A DNA stretch of 64,000 nucleotides, from positions 124,001 to 188,000 of the forward strand of contig NZ_BAGD01000097.1 in assembly GCF_000308635.1 (NCBI RefSeq), in the 5' to 3' direction. The translations under genes were made by a program, and so were the position numbers. This DNA is from Nocardia otitidiscaviarum NBRC 14405 (GTDB taxonomy: Bacteria; Actinomycetota; Actinomycetes; Mycobacteriales; Mycobacteriaceae). Under the pieces are notes generated by a model. It did no database searches, was not told where the DNA came from, and was given only the letters and a program-made list of their open reading frames with translations. This document shows, piece after piece, positions 59,981 through 64,000 of the stretch; positions within the stretch are counted from its first letter, which is position 1, and every line of letters begins with the position of its first letter.

Positions 59981-60022
59981 CCTCGACTACGCAATCCTCG
60001 ACTACGCAATCCTCGATGACGC
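59981..60022 (+). repeat. 15-base tandem repeat (about 2.8 copies)
   Basis: CCTCGACTACGCAAT is repeated exactly at 59981-59995 and 59996-60010, with a third diverged partial copy (CCTCGATGACGC) to 60022. It fills the gap between two convergent genes, the acetyltransferase and the small secreted protein. Confidence 0.85.
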
Positions 60023-60030
60023 GCCGACGG

Positions 60031-60291
60031 CTACTGCGCGCCGCCGATGCACTGCACCTGCTGGCTGATCGACTGCACGAAGCACGCGAGCGTCGAGGTC
60101 GTTCCGGACGACAGCGACGAGGCGCTGTTGGTGTCGAAGATGCTGCCGACCGGAGTGGCCTCCGACGGCGTGGCGGCCGGGGCGGTATAGGGCTCCAGCG
60201 TCAGCGGCGCGGCCTGGGCGGCGGGGACGGCTGCGAACGCGGCACCCACGGCGAGGGCGGCGACGACACCGCGGGCGGTCTTTCTCTGCAT
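60031..60291 (-). CDS. Small secreted protein
   Basis: An 86-residue precursor with a Sec signal (KTARGVVAALAVGAAFAAVP, cleavage likely after AAQA at about 27). The mature part of about 59 residues is rich in Thr/Ser/Ala and has two cysteines in a C-terminal segment (STLACFVQSISQQVQCIGGA), allowing one disulfide. No domain recognised. It is convergent with the acetyltransferase and on the same strand as ung, 40 bases downstream of the ung stop. Confidence 0.65.
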   Translation of the reverse strand: MQRKTARGVVAALAVGAAFAAVPAAQAAPLTLEPYTAPAATPSEATPVGSIFDTNSASSLSSGTTSTLACFVQSISQQVQCIGGAQ

Positions 60292-60331
60292 GCATTTGCT
60301 CCTGAATAGGCTCTGGCGGGTTGTACACCCC

Positions 60332-61009
60332 TCACGGCAGACGCCAGTCCACCGGGGCGGCCCCTAGGGTACCGAGCAATTCGTTCGTACGGGAGAACGG
60401 ACGAGATCCGAAGAAACCGCGCGAAGCGGACAGCGGTGAGGGGTGGGCGGATTCGATGTACGGCGTGGACCCCAGCATGGGCTTGAGCGTGGCGGCGTCG
60501 CGACCCCACAGAATCGCCACCAGCGGCTGGTCCCGGGCCACCAGCGCGCGAATCGCCTGCTCGGTCACCGCCTCCCAGCCCTTGCCGCGATGCGAGGCGG
60601 GCTGTCCCGGCGTCACGGTGAGCACGCGGTTCAGCATCAGCACGCCCTGATCCGACCACGGCGACAGATCACCACAGGACGGCGTCGGGTGGCCGAGGTC
60701 CTTGGAGTACTCGGAGAAGATATTGGCGAGGCTGCGCGGCACCGGCGAAACATCCGGGGCCACCGAGAAACTCAGGCCCATGGGATGGCCGGGCGTGGGA
60801 TAGGGATCCTGCCCGACGATCAGCACCCGCACCTTGTCGAACGGACGCTGGAAGGCTCGTAGCACGTTCTCGCCCTTGGGCAGATAGCCGCGCCCGGCGG
60901 CGAGTTCGGCACGCAGGAATTCGCCCATGGCGGCGATGCGGTCGGCGACCGGCTCGAGGGCCTCGGCCCAGCCCGAATCGACGACCTCCGACAGTGGTTT
61001 GGCACCCAT
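60332..61009 (-). CDS. ung: Uracil-DNA glycosylase
   Basis: Excises uracil from DNA. The 225 residues contain the water-activating site VRVLIVGQDPYPTPGH (Asp68), VLMLNRVLTV, the HRGKGWE motif and the catalytic IESAHPSPLSASRGFFGSR. The start at MGAKPLSE aligns with the mycobacterial Ung start; a GTG 30 bases upstream is also open. It lies 39 bases after thiL on the same strand, matching Rv2977c-Rv2976c. Confidence 0.96.
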   Translation of the reverse strand: MGAKPLSEVVDSGWAEALEPVADRIAAMGEFLRAELAAGRGYLPKGENVLRAFQRPFDKVRVLIVGQDPYPTPGHPMGLSFSVAPDVSPVPRSLANIFSEYSKDLGHPTPSCGDLSPWSDQGVLMLNRVLTVTPGQPASHRGKGWEAVTEQAIRALVARDQPLVAILWGRDAATLKPMLGSTPYIESAHPSPLSASRGFFGSRPFSRTNELLGTLGAAPVDWRLP

Positions 61010-61048
61010 GTCCGGATAACATACGGCGCGCGAATTCACGGCGAAACC

Positions 61049-61999
61049 TCACCCACCCGAAGCGAACGACTCCCACCCGGCGGGTCCGGGCCGAGACGTG
61101 CCGTCGACGGTCACGCCCGCACCCGCGCCGACGCGGCCGATAACGCTCCAACCTGCGGGAATCCCCTCGGGATCGCGGAAGGTGGCCGCGAAGGCGTGAT
61201 CCTCGCCGCCGGTGAGGATCCAGTCGAGCGGATCGGTGTCCAGGGCGGTGGACACCGGATCGAGGGCCGGATCGCGCAGCACGGCGGCATCGAGATCGAT
61301 GGCGACACTGGAAGATTGGGCGATATGCCCGAGATCGGCGAGCAGTCCGTCGGAGACGTCGGTGAGCGCCGAGACCGGCGCGGCAGCGGGCAGCTCCAGT
61401 ACCGCACCGTAGGGCGGATGCGGAACGCGATGGGCGGCAACCACATTCGCGAAGGGCTCCGGGTCGATACCGGCACTCAGCACCGCCAGCCCCGCCGCCG
61501 ACCAGCCCAGCCGCCCGGCCACCGCCACCACATCGCCGGGACGGGCGGTCGACCGCAGGATCGGGGCACGGCGCGGATCGCCGAAGGCGGTCACCGAGAT
61601 CACCAGTTGGGCGCTGCGGACCATATCGCCCCCGGCGATGGAACCGCCGGAACGTGCGACCTCCGCCCACATGCCGTCGGCGAGTTCACGCACGAAATCC
61701 ACCCGGGTGCCGCCCGGACAGCCCAGCGCCACCACGAACGCGCTCGGTGCCGCACCCATGGCCACCACATCGGCGGCATTCTGGGCGATCGCCTTGCGCC
61801 CGATCTCGTATGCGCTCGACCAGTCCAAACGGAAGTGCCGATCCTGCACCAGCATGTCGGTGGTCACCACGAACCTGCCGGTCGGTGCGGCCACCACGGC
61901 GGCATCGTCACCCGGCCCCAGCAGCACACCCGGAGCCTGCTCCCGCCCGGCGTTCACCGCCGCGATCAACGCGAACTCCCCGAACTCGGCCACCGTCAC
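61049..61999 (-). CDS. thiL: Thiamine-monophosphate kinase
   Basis: Phosphorylates thiamine monophosphate to the pyrophosphate. The 316 residues have the family order: LGPGDDAAVV and VVTTDMLVQDRHFRLDWSSA (metal and phosphate binding), IGRKAIAQNAADVVAMGAAP, SIAGGDMV, and ALTDVSDGLLADLGHIA. The start is uncertain. The GTG at 61999 gives TVAEFGEFAL; the frame is open far upstream with no start matching the family. Just upstream lies a small out-of-frame ORF (MSAGLPGLEAERSAPHR) with AGGAG before it whose TGA overlaps this GTG (GTGA), so translation may be coupled to it. Confidence 0.9.
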   Translation of the reverse strand: MTVAEFGEFALIAAVNAGREQAPGVLLGPGDDAAVVAAPTGRFVVTTDMLVQDRHFRLDWSSAYEIGRKAIAQNAADVVAMGAAPSAFVVALGCPGGTRVDFVRELADGMWAEVARSGGSIAGGDMVRSAQLVISVTAFGDPRRAPILRSTARPGDVVAVAGRLGWSAAGLAVLSAGIDPEPFANVVAAHRVPHPPYGAVLELPAAAPVSALTDVSDGLLADLGHIAQSSSVAIDLDAAVLRDPALDPVSTALDTDPLDWILTGGEDHAFAATFRDPEGIPAGWSVIGRVGAGAGVTVDGTSRPGPAGWESFASGG

Positions 62000-62197
62000 C
62001 GGTGTGGCGCGCTCCGCTCCGCTTCCAGGCCCGGCAGGCCCGCCGACATCTCGATTGCTCCTGCCGGTGATGGCGGTCTCCTTACGGCCGAGTGCGCTGC
62101 GAACGGTGGACCAACCGACGGTACCCTCGTCCCTGCACTCGCAGACCACCAGCCGGACGCCACCGCCCGGCCGAGCAGATCGAGGATGTCGGACCGG

Positions 62198-63052
62198 ATG
62201 AGCAAGGACACGCACGGGAACGAGACGGAACCCACGTCCACCGGGCAGCCAGCGGAATCCGGCGATCCCGGTAAGCCGGAAGCGGACGAGCCATCGACGA
62301 CCGCGTCCGGGACGCCCGGTTCCTCGGACGCCCCCGGCACACCGGATATGCAGGCCCCGAACACCGAGACGCCCGGCGGCGACACCGCTGCCCGAGGCGA
62401 GGCGACGGCCGCCACCGCCACCCCGGCGCGAGGCGAGCAAGCCGACGACACGGGCGCGTCCGAATCCGGCGCGGTCTCGACCCGAATCACCGTCAGCGAA
62501 TCCGACGACGCGACCGCGGGACGTTCACCCGCGCTCATCGCCACGGCCGTCGCGCTGCCCATCGCACTGCTGGTGGGCGTGATCGTGATGGCGGTGGTGG
62601 CGCGGCAGAACGTGACCCGGGAGCCCCTGGCGCTCGGTTCGGTGCCCGCGCCCGGTGCCGACGGCCCGGCGTGCACGGCGCTGCTGCCCGCATTGCCCGG
62701 CGAACTCGGCGACTACACCACCTCGGAACTGGTCGAGCCCGCACCGCCCGCCACCAAGGCGTGGCAGCTGCCCGAGGGCGGGGAGCCGATCGTGCTGCGC
62801 TGCGGGCTGGATCGGCCGTTGGAGTTCCATCGGGCGTCGCCGTTGCAGGTTGTCAACGGGGTGAACTGGTTCGCGGTGCGGGACGAGACCAGCGGGGTGA
62901 CGTCGGGGACGTGGATCGCGGTCGACCGGGGCACGTATATCGCGGTCACCATGCCCGACAGCGCGGGCCCGACTCCGTTGCAGGAGATCTCGGACGCGAT
63001 CACCGCAACGATCCCGGCACAGCCGCTCGACCCGGGCGAGTTGCCGAACTAG
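62198..63052 (+). CDS. DUF3515 membrane-anchored protein
   Basis: A 284-residue protein equivalent to Rv2980, next to ddl and thiL. A long disordered N-terminus rich in Pro, Thr, Gly, Ala and acidic residues (about 1-105), a membrane helix (about 108-130, LIATAVALPIALLVGVIVMA), then the extracytoplasmic DUF3515 domain with two cysteines (GPACTALLPALPGELGDYTT and IVLRCGLDRPLEF) and VNGVNWFAVRDE, ending LDPGELPN. Function unknown. Divergent from thiL. The first ATG at 62186 is too close to its GAGG, so the second at 62198 is used. Confidence 0.85.
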   Translation: MSKDTHGNETEPTSTGQPAESGDPGKPEADEPSTTASGTPGSSDAPGTPDMQAPNTETPGGDTAARGEATAATATPARGEQADDTGASESGAVSTRITVSESDDATAGRSPALIATAVALPIALLVGVIVMAVVARQNVTREPLALGSVPAPGADGPACTALLPALPGELGDYTTSELVEPAPPATKAWQLPEGGEPIVLRCGLDRPLEFHRASPLQVVNGVNWFAVRDETSGVTSGTWIAVDRGTYIAVTMPDSAGPTPLQEISDAITATIPAQPLDPGELPN

Positions 63053-63058
63053 ACCCGC

Positions 63059-63361
63059 TCAGGACTTGGCGAGGCGGGCGGTCCCGGAGCGGAGGTCGAT
63101 GTCGAAACCGCCGGGAGCGCCGTCGCCGGGATTCTCGCGGTGCATGAGCACCGACTGCCGCTGTTCGAATTCGACGCGCTTGCCGGAGGAGAACACGGTG
63201 TCGAGCTGTTCGAAGCCGATGGCGCTCGCGGTGCGCTGCTCGTCACCGCGCATCCACGGCAGCGCGGTTCGTCCGGTGGTCCTGCGGTAGGCCACATCGG
63301 CGAAGGCCACCGCGATGAGCAGCAGGGCCAAGCCGGGAAGGGTCATCGCGACGATCACCAT
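63059..63361 (-). CDS. DUF6191-like small membrane protein
   Basis: A 100-residue protein with one N-terminal helix (MTLPGLALLLIAVAFADVAY) followed by a basic stretch (RRTTGRTALPWMRG) and a soluble tail with SGKRVEFEQRQSVLMHREN and DIDLRSGTARL. The layout (helix, basic linker, E-Q-R...D, then D.D...G.A.L) fits the DUF6191 family as I recall it. Function unknown. Convergent with the DUF3515 gene by 6 bases and 80 bases downstream of ddl. Confidence 0.68.
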   Translation of the reverse strand: MVIVAMTLPGLALLLIAVAFADVAYRRTTGRTALPWMRGDEQRTASAIGFEQLDTVFSSGKRVEFEQRQSVLMHRENPGDGAPGGFDIDLRSGTARLAKS

Positions 63362-63441
63362 GTCGACGATACCCGTGTGGCCCGGCGCGATTCAGGGGAC
63401 GAATCGCGCCGAACCGAAGCGGCACCACGCCGCTCGGGCCG

Positions 63442-64000
63442 TCAGCGCAGCCCGGTACCCCGCGCCAGCGCGGTCTCGATGAGCGTGCTCACCAGGGTCG
63501 AATTGTCGATGCCGCTGGCCTCCCACATGCGCGGATACATGGAGATGGCGGTGAACCCGGGCATGGTGTTGATCTCGTTGATGACCGGACCGTCCGCGGT
63601 GACGAAGAAGTCGACGCGGGCCAGACCCTGGCAGTCCAGCGCCCGGAACGCCTCGACCGCCATCTCGCGGACCTGCGTCGCCACATCGTCGTCGAGTTTG
63701 GCCGGAACATCGAATTCGCAGACGTCGTCGATGTATTTGGTGTCGAAGTCGTAGAATCCGGGCCCCTCGGCGGCGGGGTCGGTCTCCGGCATCCGGATCT
63801 CCGCCACCACACTGGCTTCCACCCGGCCGTCCGGGAATTCCAGTACGCCGCACTCGACTTCACGCCCCACGATCGCCGCCTCCACGATCACCTTCGGATC
63901 GTGTTCGCGGGCGGTGGCGATGGCGGCGTCGAGATCGTCCCAGGAGACCACCTTGGTGATGCCGATGGAGGAGCCGCCGCGTGCGGGCTTGACGAAGACC
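63442..64000 (-). CDS. ddl: D-alanine--D-alanine ligase, C-terminal part (5' end outside window)
   Basis: Makes the D-Ala-D-Ala dipeptide for peptidoglycan. The visible C-terminal 185 or so residues belong to the ATP-grasp domain: VIVEAAIVGREVECGVLEFP, then YDFDTKYIDDVCEFDVPAKL (the D-Ala ligase Y-D...K signature), CQGLARVDFFVTADGPVINE and INTMPGFTAISMYPRMWEAS with the Mg-binding Glu/Asn. Nothing is missing up to the window edge. Gene order ung-thiL-DUF3515-ddl equals Rv2976c-Rv2981c, which supports the DdlA identity. Confidence 0.95.
   Translation of the reverse strand, partial: VFVKPARGGSSIGITKVVSWDDLDAAIATAREHDPKVIVEAAIVGREVECGVLEFPDGRVEASVVAEIRMPETDPAAEGPGFYDFDTKYIDDVCEFDVPAKLDDDVATQVREMAVEAFRALDCQGLARVDFFVTADGPVINEINTMPGFTAISMYPRMWEASGIDNSTLVSTLIETALARGTGLR

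Overview
The window reads as chromosome of a high-GC mycolic-acid actinobacterium, most likely Nocardia or a close relative. The evidence is the codon bias (almost every third position is G or C), the RamB-type regulator, a SepIVA-like coiled-coil protein, a DUF3515 protein, and a set of housekeeping genes that in Mycobacterium tuberculosis lie between smc (Rv2922c) and ddlA (Rv2981c). I recall that gene order from established knowledge; no search was run. I see no prophage, insertion sequence, CRISPR array, rRNA or tRNA gene.

Layout. 1-3.1 kb: the 5' part of smc, a decayed ArsR-type regulator remnant, a small membrane protein and a DUF1707 protein with a paired palindromic operator. 3.2-8.2 kb: two adjacent acyl-CoA dehydrogenase subunits, an AhpD-like protein, a flavin disulfide reductase and a Gly/Ser/His-rich membrane-anchored protein. 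8.3-13.4 kb: a CBS protein next to an ArsB/NhaD transporter broken in two by a frameshift, a membrane acyltransferase with SGNH domain, and a TetR/thioesterase divergon with two operators. 13.5-22 kb: the complete kdp potassium system as two divergent operons (a micro-protein then kdpF-A-B-C; a micro-protein then kdpD-kdpE). 22-26.6 kb: HAD phosphatase, Tat-exported Dyp peroxidase and a MarR regulator whose likely operator occurs three times, then a membrane protein, an HD protein, OsmC and acylphosphatase. 26.7-29 kb: a three-gene set resembling E. coli yjfM-yjfC-yjfL (membrane protein, ATP-grasp ligase, DUF350). 29-33 kb: a RibD-like reductase, then mutM, rnc, rpmF, the DUF177 gene and sepIVA on one strand. 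33-35.7 kb: accessory genes (GtrA, an AbiEi/DUF559-like protein, a frameshifted zinc-ribbon gene). 35.7-43 kb: coaD, rsmD, pyc, and metE under a cobalamin riboswitch. 43-54 kb: accessory and regulatory genes (hydrolase, YczE-like membrane protein, DUF1737, RamB, secreted protein, DUF1540, Tat-type SDR, NarL-family two-component pair, desaturase/GntR, EamA transporter). 54-64 kb: recG, DAK2 gene, rpmB, GNAT, ung, thiL, DUF3515, DUF6191 and the 3' part of ddl.

How it fits together. The housekeeping blocks (smc; acyP/OsmC; mutM-rnc-rpmF-DUF177-sepIVA; coaD-rsmD-pyc; recG-DAK2-rpmB; ung-thiL-DUF3515-ddl) keep the mycobacterial order but are separated by accessory islands. Regulation is unusually readable from the sequence: local repressors sit beside palindromes (TetR, MarR, GntR), kdp is divergent from its own sensor pair, and metE carries a B12 riboswitch. 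Three loci (ArsR remnant, ArsB/NhaD gene, zinc-ribbon gene) each carry an apparent single-base indel, so real decay and assembly error both need to be considered.
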